A DNA stretch of 64,000 nucleotides from Pikeienuella sp039030855 (GCA_039030855.1 JBCCDJ010000010.1:62001-126000); one strand, 5' to 3'. Shown: positions 33,821 to 43,907, counted from the first letter of the stretch. Notes: generated by a model from the sequence alone, not told the origin. Translations and numbers: made by a program.

Positions 33821-34896
33821 TCCGCGGCATCGCGGCCCTGCGCGCGCTCGCGGTCTGGATGGTTGTCATCCATCACCTGCGCACGCCTCTCGGCACGATC
33901 TGGCCGCCATTGGCTGAAACGCCGGTTTTCGCGGCGGGCGTGGACCTCTTTTTCGTGATTTCGGGGGTGGTCATGGTCGTGTCCACCGCCGGTGGCCACA
34001 CTGGCGCTGGCCAGTTCTGGGCCAGACGGGCGACGCGTATCATGCCGCTTTACTGGCTTGTGACCGGAGCGGTGATCGCAGCGCTCGTGATGGGCCTGCG
34101 CCCGCTCGGCATCGCGGGCTGGAGCGGTCAGGACGCGCTGACATCGTTCTTCCTCCTCCCCGATATTCGCAGCGATGGCTACCCCGCCCCCCTGTTGGCG
34201 GTGGGCTGGACGCTGGTCTTCGAAGCGTTCTTCTATCTGATCTTCGGACTGGCGCTGATTGCGCGCGCATGGGTCGAGCCGGGCCCGGTCGTCGCGCTTT
34301 CGATGCTGATGCTGATCAGCCTTGGCGCTCTGATCTTGCCCGAAGGTCATGCCGGCGAGGTCGTCACCTCACCGCTCCTCCTCGAATTTGCGGCGGGGGT
34401 TTGTCTGGGGCTTTTCGCCCGCAATCTGAAGGGCATGTCGCCGCTCACAGCACTGGTGCTGGTGCTTTCCGCCCTGGCCGTTCTGGTGGTGGGCACGGCG
34501 GATATGATTGCCCGGCTCGGTCCTGTCGATCTGATCACGACGGGGCGCGACGGGGCCTTCCTGCGCGTCGGTACCTTCGGCATTCCCGCATGCCTGATCG
34601 TGGCAGCGGCGCTGGTGATGGAGGGTGCCTGCTGGCGACTGCCGCCGACTGTTGCCGGGCAGGCAGCGGCAAGTTATGCGATCTACCTGATCCACATGCC
34701 GCTATTGCAGGTCGGCGAGAAGCTGCTCGGCCATGGGCCGCTCCTCATCCTGATGATGCCGGTAATCGCCATTGCCGGGGTCATCGTCCATCGGTGGCTG
34801 GAGCGACCGCTGACACACGCGGCCCGTGCCCTCGTCAGCCCTCAGCAGCGCCCGAAATCATCGTCGAGCCGGATGATATCATCTTCCTCGAGATAA
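33817..34896 (+). CDS. Acyltransferase family 3 membrane protein
   Basis: A 359-residue membrane protein with about ten helices. It opens with RGIAALRALAVWMVVIHHL (His-containing motif) and has VDLFFVISGVVMV, the family signature. Such enzymes acetylate or otherwise acylate surface polysaccharides. The GTG start at 33817 overlaps the previous stop. The last 18 codons overlap the end of the convergent manC-like gene by 55 bp, giving a Ser/Arg-rich tail. Confidence 0.88.
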   Translation: MIRGIAALRALAVWMVVIHHLRTPLGTIWPPLAETPVFAAGVDLFFVISGVVMVVSTAGGHTGAGQFWARRATRIMPLYWLVTGAVIAALVMGLRPLGIAGWSGQDALTSFFLLPDIRSDGYPAPLLAVGWTLVFEAFFYLIFGLALIARAWVEPGPVVALSMLMLISLGALILPEGHAGEVVTSPLLLEFAAGVCLGLFARNLKGMSPLTALVLVLSALAVLVVGTADMIARLGPVDLITTGRDGAFLRVGTFGIPACLIVAAALVMEGACWRLPPTVAGQAAASYAIYLIHMPLLQVGEKLLGHGPLLILMMPVIAIAGVIVHRWLERPLTHAARALVSPQQRPKSSSSRMISSSSR

Positions 34897-36242
34897 GACC
34901 CGGTCTGCACCTCGATGAGGCGCACCGCGATCTTGCCGGGATTGGCGAGGCGGTGCACCGCGCCGCAGGGGATGTAGATGCTCTCGTTCTCATTCAGCAC
35001 GCTGACCGTGTCGTTCAGCGTCACCTCGGCGGTGCCGGAAACGACGACCCAATGCTCTGACCTGTGGTGGTGCTTTTGCAGGCTGAGCTGTTTGCCGGGC
35101 AGAACCTCGATATGCTTCACCCGGAACCGGGGACCAAGATCGACTGTGCGATAAGATCCCCATGGCCGGTAGACCTTCAGGTGTTCGGTGGCTTCGCTGC
35201 GTCCGCTATCGGCCAGAAGGCCCACAAGGCTCTTGATCTCTTGCGCGCGGTCCAAGGGCGCGACGAGGACGGCATCAGGGGTGTCGACAACCGCGACCTC
35301 CTCCATCCCCAATGAGCAGACGAGGCGGTCGGAAGAGCGCAGATAAGCGTTTTTCGTGTCGATGGCGACGACATCGCCCTCCGCCGCCACGCCATTGTCA
35401 TCCTTGTCGGTGACTGACCACAGCTCCTGCCAGTCGCCCACATCCGACCAGGCAAAATCGGCGGAGACGACCTTGGCGCGGGTGGTCTTTTCCATCACAG
35501 CGTAGTCGAAGGAGGTCTTTTCAGTCTTTGCGAATGCAGGCCCGAGCAGTTCAGCCCCAAGATCATCTGTCGCCGAACTGAGCGCCTTGTCGACCGCCGC
35601 CATTGTTCCTGCGGCGTAGATCGCGATCTCCTGCCGCCCGATATCGGCGCGAAAGCAGAACATGCCCGCATTCCAGAAGCAGCCTTCCGCCATCAATGTC
35701 TTTGCAGTCGCGGCGTCGGGTTTTTCGACGAACGCCTCCACCGCTGCTAGCCGGTCTGTGAACGGTCCGGGCCTTATATAACCGAAATTGATCGCGGGTC
35801 GGGTCGGGCGCAGGCCGATGACCACGATATGCCCGCCCCGCGCCGCCCCGGCCGCGATGCGTGCGGTTTCGGCAAAGGCGTCAGCATCCGGGATCAGGTG
35901 GTCGGACGAGAGAACCAGCGCGATGGTGTCCGGCCCGCGCCGCGCGGCGGCGGCGGCGGCGACCGCAATGGCAGCGAGGCTTTCGCGCCCCTCGGGTTCG
36001 AGGATGATCTCGGGGTCCGCGTTCACCGCGCGTGCCTGATCGGCGACCATGAACCGCGAGCCGTGATTGGTGATCACGATGGGCCGGTCAAAGATGGCGT
36101 CATCGGCTACCCGCTCCAACGTGCGCTGGAAAGTAGACGCACCACCGAAAAGCGGCGCGTGCTGTTTGGCGAAATCCCTGCGCGAGACCGGCCACAACCT
36201 TGTACCGGAGCCACCACTGAGAATGACTGGAACGATGCCCAT
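34842..36242 (-). CDS. Mannose-1-phosphate guanylyltransferase / mannose-6-phosphate isomerase
   Basis: A 466-residue bifunctional-type enzyme. The nucleotidyltransferase part has ILSGGSGTRLWPVSR at residues 7-21 and FVEKPD near 173. A C-terminal cupin has RPWGSYRTVD and QLSLQKHHHRSEHWVVVSG, with metal-binding His. It makes GDP-mannose for the polymer. I took the ATG at 36242 rather than a TTG at 36251, which has AAGG too close. It lies convergent to the acyltransferase and just before the fab genes on the same strand. Confidence 0.93.
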   Translation of the reverse strand: MGIVPVILSGGSGTRLWPVSRRDFAKQHAPLFGGASTFQRTLERVADDAIFDRPIVITNHGSRFMVADQARAVNADPEIILEPEGRESLAAIAVAAAAAARRGPDTIALVLSSDHLIPDADAFAETARIAAGAARGGHIVVIGLRPTRPAINFGYIRPGPFTDRLAAVEAFVEKPDAATAKTLMAEGCFWNAGMFCFRADIGRQEIAIYAAGTMAAVDKALSSATDDLGAELLGPAFAKTEKTSFDYAVMEKTTRAKVVSADFAWSDVGDWQELWSVTDKDDNGVAAEGDVVAIDTKNAYLRSSDRLVCSLGMEEVAVVDTPDAVLVAPLDRAQEIKSLVGLLADSGRSEATEHLKVYRPWGSYRTVDLGPRFRVKHIEVLPGKQLSLQKHHHRSEHWVVVSGTAEVTLNDTVSVLNENESIYIPCGAVHRLANPGKIAVRLIEVQTGSYLEEDDIIRLDDDFGRC

Positions 36243-36357
36243 ATGCCGCAATACCTTCTGATCCGTTACTCAGATCGTTAAGATACGATGGGAATTGTTA
36301 ACGTATCCTTCATTTCAGTACGAGTTATCGCGGATTCACGAATCTTTCCGAAAATTG

Positions 36358-37146
36358 TCAGAGGTTGGCTGGCTGCGCCATGCCAGTGACGTGATAGCCG
36401 CCATCGACAAAGATCAGATCGCCCGTTGTCCCCTTTCCGAGATCGGAGAGGAGGTAGAGCGCGGCACCGCCGACCTCCTCCAACGCCGCATTGCGGCGCA
36501 GCGGCGCGTTTTCCTCGGTCGCCTTATAGACCTTGCGCGCGCCGCCGATGGCGGAGCCTGCCAGCGTGCGCATTGGTCCGGGGCTGACGGCGTTGACGCG
36601 GATGCCGAGCGGCCCAAAATCATTCGCGAGGTAGCGCACTGAGGCTTCCAAGGCTGCCTTGGCCACGCCCATCACGTTGTAATTGGGCATGACCCGCTGC
36701 GCGCCGAGATAGGACATGGTGATGATCGACCCGCCGTTTTTCATCATCGGCGCGGCCCGCCGCGCAACATCGACCAGCGAATAGCAGGAGATATCCATGG
36801 ATCGCAGGAAGTTGGACCTTGTCGTATCGGCATAGCGGCCCGACAGCTCATTCTTGTCCGAATAGGCAATGGCGTGGACAACGAAATCGAGACTGTCCCA
36901 TTCCTCGGCCAACCGCGCGAAGGCCGCATCCATGGAGGCCTCGTCGATGACGTCCACATCCAGCAACAGCGACGATCCGACACTGTCCGCCAGGGGGGCA
37001 ACACGGCGACCGAACGCTTCCCCCTGATAGGAAAAGGCAAGCTCGGCACCTTCATCAGCTAGTTTTCGCGCGATGCCCCAGGCAATCGAGTGGTCATTGG
37101 CGACGCCCATGACGAGGCCGCGCTTTCCCTTCATCAGATCAGCCAT
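36358..37146 (-). CDS. fabI: Enoyl-ACP reductase FabI
   Basis: A 262-residue FabI: GLVMGVANDHSIAWGIA as the NAD motif, YNVMGVAKAALE with the Tyr-x6-Lys pair, and a C-terminal DGGYHVTGM. It reduces trans-2-enoyl-ACP, the last step of each elongation round. The start overlaps the end of fabB by 8 bp. The order fabA-fabB-fabI is standard in Rhodobacterales. Confidence 0.96.
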   Translation of the reverse strand: MADLMKGKRGLVMGVANDHSIAWGIARKLADEGAELAFSYQGEAFGRRVAPLADSVGSSLLLDVDVIDEASMDAAFARLAEEWDSLDFVVHAIAYSDKNELSGRYADTTRSNFLRSMDISCYSLVDVARRAAPMMKNGGSIITMSYLGAQRVMPNYNVMGVAKAALEASVRYLANDFGPLGIRVNAVSPGPMRTLAGSAIGGARKVYKATEENAPLRRNAALEEVGGAALYLLSDLGKGTTGDLIFVDGGYHVTGMAQPANL

Positions 37147-38365
37147 GATGGCGGCTCAGGGCGAGAGTGGCATTGGTGCCGCCAAATCCGAAGCTGTTCG
37201 ACAGCACCGTGTCGAGCCCGGCATTGTCGATCCGGCTGGTCGCGATCTCGTCCGGTTTTAGCGCTTCGTCGAGGGCGCTGACATTCGCCGACGCCGCCAC
37301 GAAATCGTTCTGAAGCATCAGGATGCAGTAGATTGCTTCCTGCACGCCGGTCGCGCCAAGCGAATGGCCGGTCAGCGACTTGGTGGAGGAGATGACGGGT
37401 TGCTTCTGCCCCTCGAAACACCGGCGAACGGCTTCCACCTCGGTCACGTCGCCTGCCGGGGTCGATGTGCCATGGGCGTTGATATAGTCGACTGTCCGCT
37501 CACCAAGCGTCGACATGGCCAGCTTCATGCACCGCTCCGCCCCTTCCCCGGAAGGCGCGACCATGTCATGGCCGTCGGATGTGGCGGCGTAGCCGGTTAC
37601 CTCCGCATAGATCTTGGCACCGCGCGCCTTGGCATGCTCCAGCTCCTCCAGCACCACGACGCCGCCACCGCCTGCGATCACGAACCCGTCGCGGGTCGCA
37701 TCGAAGGCGCGGGATGCCGTTTCGGGCGTGTCGTTGTATTTCGATGACATCGCACCCATCGCATCGAAGAGACAAGAGAGGGTCCAGTCCAGCTCCTCTC
37801 CGCCGCCGGCGAAGACGATGTCCTGCTTGCCGAACTGGATCTGCTCCACCCCGTTGCCGATGCAATGGGCGGAGGTCGAACAGGCGGAGGTGATTGAGTA
37901 ATTCACGCCCTTGATCTTGAATGGCGTCGCCAGGCAGGCGGAGTTCGTCGAGGACATGCCCCGCGTGACCATGAATGGCCCCATCCGCTTGGGCGAGCCT
38001 TTCTCAATCACAATCTGGTGTGCGTTGAAGAGGTTCTTTGTCGAGGGCCCGCCCGACCCCATCACCAGCCCGGTGCGTTCGTTTGAGACCTCCGCATCCT
38101 CCAGACCGCTGTCGACAATCGCCTGCTGCATCGCGAGGAAATTATACGCGGCACCGTCCCCCATGAAGCGGAACTGACGTTTATCGATCGACCCGGCCAG
38201 ATCGATCTGCGGCATGCCGTGGACCTGACTGCGAAAACCGTGCTCTGCATAATCCTCGGCAAAGGAGATGCCGGACTTGCTCTCACGCAGGGAGGCCAGA
38301 ACCTCCTGCGGATTATTGCCAATCGACGAGACGATGCCGATGCCGGTAACCACCACGCGGCGCAT
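37139..38365 (-). CDS. fabB: 3-oxoacyl-ACP synthase I FabB
   Basis: A 408-residue condensing enzyme. It has the Cys-His-His triad: SACSTSAHCIG, HGTSTPAGD and KSLTGHSLGATG. It elongates and, with FabA, keeps the unsaturated chain made at C10. AAGGGAG before the ATG at 38365 decides the start over the in-frame GTG at 38386. It follows fabA by 27 bp. Confidence 0.96.
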   Translation of the reverse strand: MRRVVVTGIGIVSSIGNNPQEVLASLRESKSGISFAEDYAEHGFRSQVHGMPQIDLAGSIDKRQFRFMGDGAAYNFLAMQQAIVDSGLEDAEVSNERTGLVMGSGGPSTKNLFNAHQIVIEKGSPKRMGPFMVTRGMSSTNSACLATPFKIKGVNYSITSACSTSAHCIGNGVEQIQFGKQDIVFAGGGEELDWTLSCLFDAMGAMSSKYNDTPETASRAFDATRDGFVIAGGGGVVVLEELEHAKARGAKIYAEVTGYAATSDGHDMVAPSGEGAERCMKLAMSTLGERTVDYINAHGTSTPAGDVTEVEAVRRCFEGQKQPVISSTKSLTGHSLGATGVQEAIYCILMLQNDFVAASANVSALDEALKPDEIATSRIDNAGLDTVLSNSFGFGGTNATLALSRHHG

Positions 38366-38392
38366 GCGGATTCTCCCTTGTGTCACTGCCGC

Positions 38393-38911
38393 TCAGGCAG
38401 CGGCTTCATCCTGAAAAAGACCGACGCGCATATCGGTGACCGTGTAGGCCAGCTCGCCATCCGCATGCATGGTGCCATCCGCGATGCCAAGCTTTAGCCG
38501 CCGATCGATGATGCGCTTGAACTCGACCGTGTAAGTAATCATCTTCACCGACGGCGTCACCATATTGGTGAACTTCACTTCTCCGACACCCAGCGCACGG
38601 CCGCGACCGGGCATGCCCTTCCAGCCAAGGAAGAAGCCCGTCATCTGCCACAGAGCATCAAGGCCAAGGCAGCCAGGCATCACGGGATCACCGAGAAAGT
38701 GGCACTTGAAGAACCAGTTATCCGGCTTGACATCGAACTCGGCAACGATCTTGCCCTTGCCATGGGTGCCGCCGTCTTCCTCCACCGCTGTGATGCGGTC
38801 CATCATCAGCATCGGCGGAGCGGGGAGCTGCGCATTGCCGGGGCCGAAAAGTTCCCCCCGCGCGCATTTCATCAACCCCTCGAAATCGTAACTCGTCGCG
38901 CGCTCGGCCAC
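38393..38911 (-). CDS. fabA: 3-hydroxydecanoyl-ACP dehydratase/isomerase FabA
   Basis: A 172-residue FabA: ARGELFGPGNAQLPAPPML, then FKCHFLGDPVMPGCLGLDALWQ with the catalytic His and Asp. It makes the cis-3 double bond needed for unsaturated fatty acids. I chose the GTG at 38911 because AGGGAGG lies 5 bp before it and the length then fits the family; the ATG at 38935 has no ribosome site. It is divergent from irr. Confidence 0.94.
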   Translation of the reverse strand: MAERATSYDFEGLMKCARGELFGPGNAQLPAPPMLMMDRITAVEEDGGTHGKGKIVAEFDVKPDNWFFKCHFLGDPVMPGCLGLDALWQMTGFFLGWKGMPGRGRALGVGEVKFTNMVTPSVKMITYTVEFKRIIDRRLKLGIADGTMHADGELAYTVTDMRVGLFQDEAAA

Positions 38912-39118
38912 GTTGGCCTCCCTGAAAGACTGCATGTTCGCGCCCGCGCGGACGCCTTGATCACGTGACTATCATCGGCGCGCGGCGCGACGCAAGCCAT
39001 GTGGCCGCGACCGGGCATCTTGCCCCACTGGTAAACTCAACCGAATTATGCGAAGTTTTTATATGGATAGTGTGAATGCACCGTGCGCTGACACAGATGC
39101 GCGGCGCGGGACGGGTTG

Positions 39119-39550
39119 ATGAGCGAGAAGATGTCATCTTCAGAGGCAGATCACAGAGCGGAAACCTGGCTGGCTGATGCGGGCCTTCGGCCGACGCGTC
39201 AGCGACGCGCGCTGGCCGCGTTACTGGTCGGCGACGGCAATCACCGGCACGTCACTGCGGAACGCCTGTTCGATGCGGCGCGCGAGGCGGGTGCAACGGT
39301 GTCGCTGGCAACTGTATACAACACGCTAAAATGCTTCACCGAGGCTGGTCTGCTGACAGAGATCGCCGTCGACGGTGCACGCAGCTATTTCGATACCCGC
39401 ACCGAGCAGCATCCGCATTTCTACTGGGAAGAAGATGGCCGCCTGACCGATGCACCTGCCGCATCGGTAGAGTTTTCCCGGCTGCCTGATCTGCCCGAAG
39501 GGACCGCGCTGTCGAAAGTGGATGTCGTCATCCGGCTTCGCCGCGCCTGA
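39119..39550 (+). CDS. irr: Iron response regulator Irr (Fur family)
   Basis: A 143-residue Fur-family repressor. The winged helix is AGLRPTRQRRALAALL at the start, with VSLATVYNTLKCFTEAGL as recognition helix. HPHFYWEEDGRLTD stands where Irr has its HHH-type heme/metal motif, and the C terminus is short without the CxxC of Fur. Irr represses or activates iron and heme genes at low iron. Position next to fabA is the usual Rhodobacterales order. Confidence 0.9.
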   Translation: MSEKMSSSEADHRAETWLADAGLRPTRQRRALAALLVGDGNHRHVTAERLFDAAREAGATVSLATVYNTLKCFTEAGLLTEIAVDGARSYFDTRTEQHPHFYWEEDGRLTDAPAASVEFSRLPDLPEGTALSKVDVVIRLRRA

Positions 39551-39573
39551 ATTCAATTCCGAAAGGATTTTGC

Positions 39574-40521
39574 ATGAAACAGGTTCGCCTTGGTCGTACC
39601 GGCGCGCGCGTCTCGGAGTTGTGCTTTGGGACCATGTCATTTGGAGGGGACGCCGATGAGACGACCTCCGGTGCAATTTACGGGGCCTGCCGCGATGCCG
39701 GGATAGATTTCTTCGACTGCGCAGACGTCTATGCCGACGGTCTGTCCGAGGAACTTCTGGGCCGTCTGATCAAGGGTCACCGCGATGAGGTGTTCGTCAC
39801 ATCCAAATGTGCAATGGGGCCGCACAAGGGTGCCTCACGGCGCTCGATCCGGCTCTCGTGCGAGGGCAGCCTTCGGCGACTGGATGTGGAACGGATCGAT
39901 CTCTTCTTCATGCACCGCTGGGACGACAGCGTCCCGCTGGAGGAGACGATGCGCGCGCTCGAAGATCTGCGTGCGGCCGGCAAGGTCGCGCATATCGGGT
40001 GCTCCAACTATGCCGCATGGCAGATCGCCAAGGCAAACGGCATCGCCGCCCTGCGCGGCTGGGCACCGTTTGAGGTGATCCAGCCGATGTACAACCTGAT
40101 CAAGCGCCAGTCAGAGGTGGAGATCCTGCCGCTGGCGGCGGCGGAGGACATGGCCGTCATATCCTATGGGCCGGGCGCGGGTGGTCTGTTAACCGGAAAA
40201 TATGCAGGCGGTGCGACGGGGCGGTTTTCGGTGAACACCGAATACCAGAAACGATACGATGATCCGTATTTCCACGAAGTCTCTGCCCGGTTCTCGGCGC
40301 TTGCGGCAGGTCATGACATACATCCCATGACACTTGCTGTCGCCTGGGCCAAGGCGAACCCCGCGGTCACCTGCCCGATCATCGGCGCGCGGTCGGTGGA
40401 GCAGCTTGGCGCGTCCCTCGCCGCGGCGGATTTCGAGATGACAGATGCACTGCATGCCGAGGTCACGGCGCTGAGCCGGACACCGCCGCCCGCGACCGAC
40501 CGGCTGGAAGAACAGCGCTGA
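39574..40521 (+). CDS. Aldo/keto reductase
   Basis: A 315-residue (beta/alpha)8 oxidoreductase. The catalytic tetrad is visible: Asp in FDCADVYADG, Tyr in the same motif, Lys in VTSKCAM, His in FFMHRWDD. It uses NADPH to reduce aldehydes or ketones. It follows irr by 23 bp with AAAGGA before the ATG, so it may be co-transcribed; a link to iron is not evident. The C-terminal half keeps VAWAKANPAVTCPIIGARS, typical of the YghZ/tas-like group. Confidence 0.92.
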   Translation: MKQVRLGRTGARVSELCFGTMSFGGDADETTSGAIYGACRDAGIDFFDCADVYADGLSEELLGRLIKGHRDEVFVTSKCAMGPHKGASRRSIRLSCEGSLRRLDVERIDLFFMHRWDDSVPLEETMRALEDLRAAGKVAHIGCSNYAAWQIAKANGIAALRGWAPFEVIQPMYNLIKRQSEVEILPLAAAEDMAVISYGPGAGGLLTGKYAGGATGRFSVNTEYQKRYDDPYFHEVSARFSALAAGHDIHPMTLAVAWAKANPAVTCPIIGARSVEQLGASLAAADFEMTDALHAEVTALSRTPPPATDRLEEQR

Positions 40522-40987
40522 TCGGACCAAATGTGCGTGCCTTTGCGCAGGCACCGGCGTCTGGCAGTCTGTCAGCTTCGCGTTGCGCAGGTTGCGCGCC
40601 ACCATCCTCTGGGACGTGCCGTGCGACCGTGCAGAAATTATCGTGGCATGTTGCGGCTCGGGGCGGCCTCTGAACGTTCTGCCGCTAGCGCCAAACTCGA
40701 AACGGTTCAGCGTACCGGTGCCTGCAACCCTGGCCGGGCTCGTCACGGAGGGCCGGGCAAGACACTGTCAAACACGTTGCCCGCACTACCGGCACCAGCA
40801 TCGACTAGATGCTGGACGGGATACCTGTTCCATCGGTGATGGTCCGTCCCGGATCAACCGATGACGATGATCGCAGCGCACAGGCTGAGACTCCGTTCAA
40901 CTGGCAACGGTCTGAGAGGTGAATGCGCGCATCTCTGCTTTTGGTAATAACGAGACGATTACGAAGACTTCGCGCCGACCTGATGGA
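40522..40987. other. 466-bp stretch without a supported gene
   Basis: It lies between the ends of the aldo/keto reductase (+) and the DUF2062 gene (-). Short frames on both strands do not resemble proteins I recognise. No clear terminator hairpin or repeat was seen. Confidence 0.5.
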
Positions 40988-41575
40988 TCATTTGTTCGAC
41001 AGATCGGTCATCCCCTGAGCTTCGGCTTCGATCCGTGCCTTGGCGCGCGCCATCAGCTTCTGCCGGCGGCGGCGTTGATAAGTCACGACGAGCGGTTTGA
41101 TCACCATGTAGCTCGCCACGGCAGAGACGATCCCCGGCCCGAGGCCCCCGACAAAATAGGGGATGACCAGCTGGTGAACGTGCTTGACGCCGTAGATGAT
41201 CATCTCTTGCATCCCCATATCAACGAAATCGGCAGGAATCGGCGAGCCCATGATCCAGCTGCCAAGTTCAAGATTGAGCGCGACAATGAAGGGGAATGTA
41301 ACGGGGTTGCCGATGAAAGTGCCGATCGCGCTCGCCAGAACATTGCCGCGGATGATCCAGGCAAAGATGGCGGCAAAGACGAAGTGGAATCCGAATAGCG
41401 GTGTGAATGACGTAAAGACGCCGCACGCGAAGCCGAGCGCAATGCGCGTCGGGCTGTCGGGCAGACGTTGCATGCGGTGACGATAGTATTCGAACACCCG
41501 CGACCATCCCCGGCGCGGTGCCACAAACTCCCTCAGCCGCACCCCCACGGGCGGTTTTTCGCGGCGCTTGAACAA
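40988..41575 (-). CDS. DUF2062 membrane protein
   Basis: A 195-residue protein of the DUF2062 family. After a basic start (RREKPPVGVRLREFVAPRRGW) come GFACGVFTSFTPLFGFHF, GTFIGNPVTFPFI and at least three membrane segments, ending with a basic tail. The family is common beside relA/spoT in alphaproteobacteria; its function is not known. It follows the Rsh gene on the same strand by 77 bp. Confidence 0.88.
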   Translation of the reverse strand: MFKRREKPPVGVRLREFVAPRRGWSRVFEYYRHRMQRLPDSPTRIALGFACGVFTSFTPLFGFHFVFAAIFAWIIRGNVLASAIGTFIGNPVTFPFIVALNLELGSWIMGSPIPADFVDMGMQEMIIYGVKHVHQLVIPYFVGGLGPGIVSAVASYMVIKPLVVTYQRRRRQKLMARAKARIEAEAQGMTDLSNK

Positions 41576-41652
41576 ATCCTCGTCTCTTCCTCACGGCCCA
41601 GCGGCCGCATCTTTCCCATCATCCGGGATACTTCAGTCATACCTGCGCGGCC

Positions 41653-43839
41653 CTATGCCGAAAGGTCGCGCTCCTCCACCATCTTCGTCGTGTCGACCTG
41701 TCCGACCGGCAAACGCGTGCGATGAACATCGGTCACGATCACCTGTGCTTCCAGTGCGGTCAGAATAGCACTGAGATGTTTAACATCTCTAACAGTCAGA
41801 CTGATCCGTAAACGCCAGAAATCCGTCATCCGTGCCAAAGTTGTGATGTTTTCGATATTTGCGCGATGATCGCCGATCAGGGTTGCGAATGTACCGAGCA
41901 CACCGGCCTGATTTGCCAGCGTCACATCGAGGCTGGTAGTCCGTCCGCCGATCTGCGCAGCGTCCTCATCCCATTTCAGGTCGAGCCAGCGCTCCGGATA
42001 CTCTTCCTCCGCGATCAGCCCCGCGCAGTCGATGCAATGGGCCTGGACCGTCTGGTCATTGGCGATCCCGACGATCCGCTCACCGGGGATCGGCTCGCAG
42101 CAGGGCGCGAATTCAAGATGCAGCGTGCGCGGCACGCCAATGACATGATGATTGGGGCGGCCGTTCATCTGATCTTGATCGTCATGGACCGCCTGCCCGT
42201 CCTCGGCGACGATCGCAGGATAGACGGCAGCGGCGACCTGCCTGCCGGAAATCTCTCCAGCACCCAGTACCGCGAGCAGATTGTCGACGCTGCCGAGCCC
42301 CAGCTTTCTTGTTGCAGTCTCCAACGCTTTCTGACCACCGTCGAGCTTGCGCCGCTCAAAGGCCTGGCGGGCGATTTCCCGGCCAAGACGCACATGCTCT
42401 TCACGCTCCTCCTCTCTCAGGGCACGGCGGATTGCGGCGCGGGCGCGACCGGTCTTGGCCATGTCCATCCAGACCGGCGAAGGGCGCGAATCGTTTACCC
42501 GGATAATCTCCACCGATTGCCCATTGCGCAGCCGGGTCCAGAGCGGTGCGCGCGCACCGTCGATCTTTGCCCCGACGCAGTTGTCGCCGATGCTGGTATG
42601 GATCGCGTAGGCAAAATCGATGGGCGTGGCACCTCGCGGCAGGCCGACGACCTTGCCCTTGGGCGTGAAGCAAAAGACCTGGTCGTGAAACATGTCCAGC
42701 TTGACCTGTTCCAGAAACTCCCTCGGCTGATCGCCTTTTTCCATCCGCTCCACCAGGTCCGACAGCCAACTGAACGGATCGACAGCGAAGGGGTTCGCGC
42801 TCTGCTCACCTTCCTTGTAGGACCAGTGCGCAGCGACGCCGGTCTCCGCCACCTCGTGCATTTCGCGGGTCCTGATCTGGATTTCCGCGCGGCTCGCCGC
42901 CGGGCCGTAGACCGTCGTGTGCAAACTGCGGTAGCCGTTGGATTTCGGGCCGGAGATGTAGTCCTTCATCCTCTCCGGCACCGCGCGCATGGCCTGATGG
43001 ACCGCGCCCAGCACCGTGTAGCAGGCAGGAATGTCGCGCGTAATGATGCGAAAGCCGTATATGTCCGACAACTGGCCAAAGCCGATCTGCTTTTCTTCCA
43101 TCTTGCGCCAGATCGAATGGGGCTTCTTTTCGCGCCCGATCACCTCGGCAGGGATCGCGGCATCGTAAAGCGCTTCCTCCAGCGCGGTCTTGATCTTGGG
43201 GATCAGGTCACCGGTTTCCTTCCGCAACTTCAGGAACCGGCGCATGATCGATGTGCGGGCCTCGGGGTTCAGCACCTCAAAGCTGAGATCTTCCAGCTCC
43301 TCGCGCATGCGCTGCATGCCCATGCGGCCCGCCAGCGGAGCGAAGATATCCATTGTCTCCCGCGCGATGCGCGCCCGTTTTTCCGGGCGCAGCGCGCCGA
43401 TGGTCCGCATATTGTGGGTCCGGTCGGCCAGCTTGACCAGAAGAACGCGCACATCGCGCGACATCGCCAGGAGAAGCTTGCGGAAGTTTTCCGCCTGCTC
43501 GGTCTCGCGGCTGGCAAGTTCCAGCTTGTTCAGCTTGGTCACGCCATTGACCAGTTCTGCGATCTCTTCTCCGAACAGGTCTGCCACCTCCGCATAGGTG
43601 GCATCCGTGTCCTCGATCGTGTCATGGAGGAGCGCGGTGACGATGGTGGCATCGTCCAGTTTCAGCTCTGTCAGGATCGCGGCAACCTCAAGAGGATGGC
43701 CGAAATAGGGCTCTCCGCTGGCGCGGGTCTGGGTCGCATGCGCCCGCGCGCCGTAGACATAGGCGCGGTTCAGCAGTGTCTCATCCGCGTTCGGATTATA
43801 CGCGCGGACCATCTCCACCAGTTCGAATTGCCGGATCAC
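41653..43839 (-). CDS. Bifunctional (p)ppGpp synthetase/hydrolase (Rsh)
   Basis: A 728-residue RelA/SpoT homologue. The HD hydrolase domain has FGHPLEVAAIL and LLHDTIEDTDAT; the synthetase domain has GFGQLSDIYGFRIITRD and YISGPKSNGYRSLHTTVYGP; then TGS (DQVFCFTPKGKVVGLPRGAT) and a C-terminal ACT domain (LANQAGVLGTFATLIGDHRAN). Both catalytic halves appear intact, as in the single Rsh of alphaproteobacteria. It controls the stringent response. Usually rpoZ is directly upstream; here two genes lie between. Confidence 0.95.
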   Translation of the reverse strand: MIRQFELVEMVRAYNPNADETLLNRAYVYGARAHATQTRASGEPYFGHPLEVAAILTELKLDDATIVTALLHDTIEDTDATYAEVADLFGEEIAELVNGVTKLNKLELASRETEQAENFRKLLLAMSRDVRVLLVKLADRTHNMRTIGALRPEKRARIARETMDIFAPLAGRMGMQRMREELEDLSFEVLNPEARTSIMRRFLKLRKETGDLIPKIKTALEEALYDAAIPAEVIGREKKPHSIWRKMEEKQIGFGQLSDIYGFRIITRDIPACYTVLGAVHQAMRAVPERMKDYISGPKSNGYRSLHTTVYGPAASRAEIQIRTREMHEVAETGVAAHWSYKEGEQSANPFAVDPFSWLSDLVERMEKGDQPREFLEQVKLDMFHDQVFCFTPKGKVVGLPRGATPIDFAYAIHTSIGDNCVGAKIDGARAPLWTRLRNGQSVEIIRVNDSRPSPVWMDMAKTGRARAAIRRALREEEREEHVRLGREIARQAFERRKLDGGQKALETATRKLGLGSVDNLLAVLGAGEISGRQVAAAVYPAIVAEDGQAVHDDQDQMNGRPNHHVIGVPRTLHLEFAPCCEPIPGERIVGIANDQTVQAHCIDCAGLIAEEEYPERWLDLKWDEDAAQIGGRTTSLDVTLANQAGVLGTFATLIGDHRANIENITTLARMTDFWRLRISLTVRDVKHLSAILTALEAQVIVTDVHRTRLPVGQVDTTKMVEERDLSA

Positions 43840-43907
43840 CTTTGACTAGCGCTCGCTTGTTACATCAAACGTTGAATGTAAGGGCAGAGTAACGGCGACG
43901 CCAATGG

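Noticed and set aside
41866..43845. Plus-strand open frame of 659 codons opposite the Rsh gene
   Set aside because: The Rsh protein on the minus strand has every expected domain; the other frame shows none.
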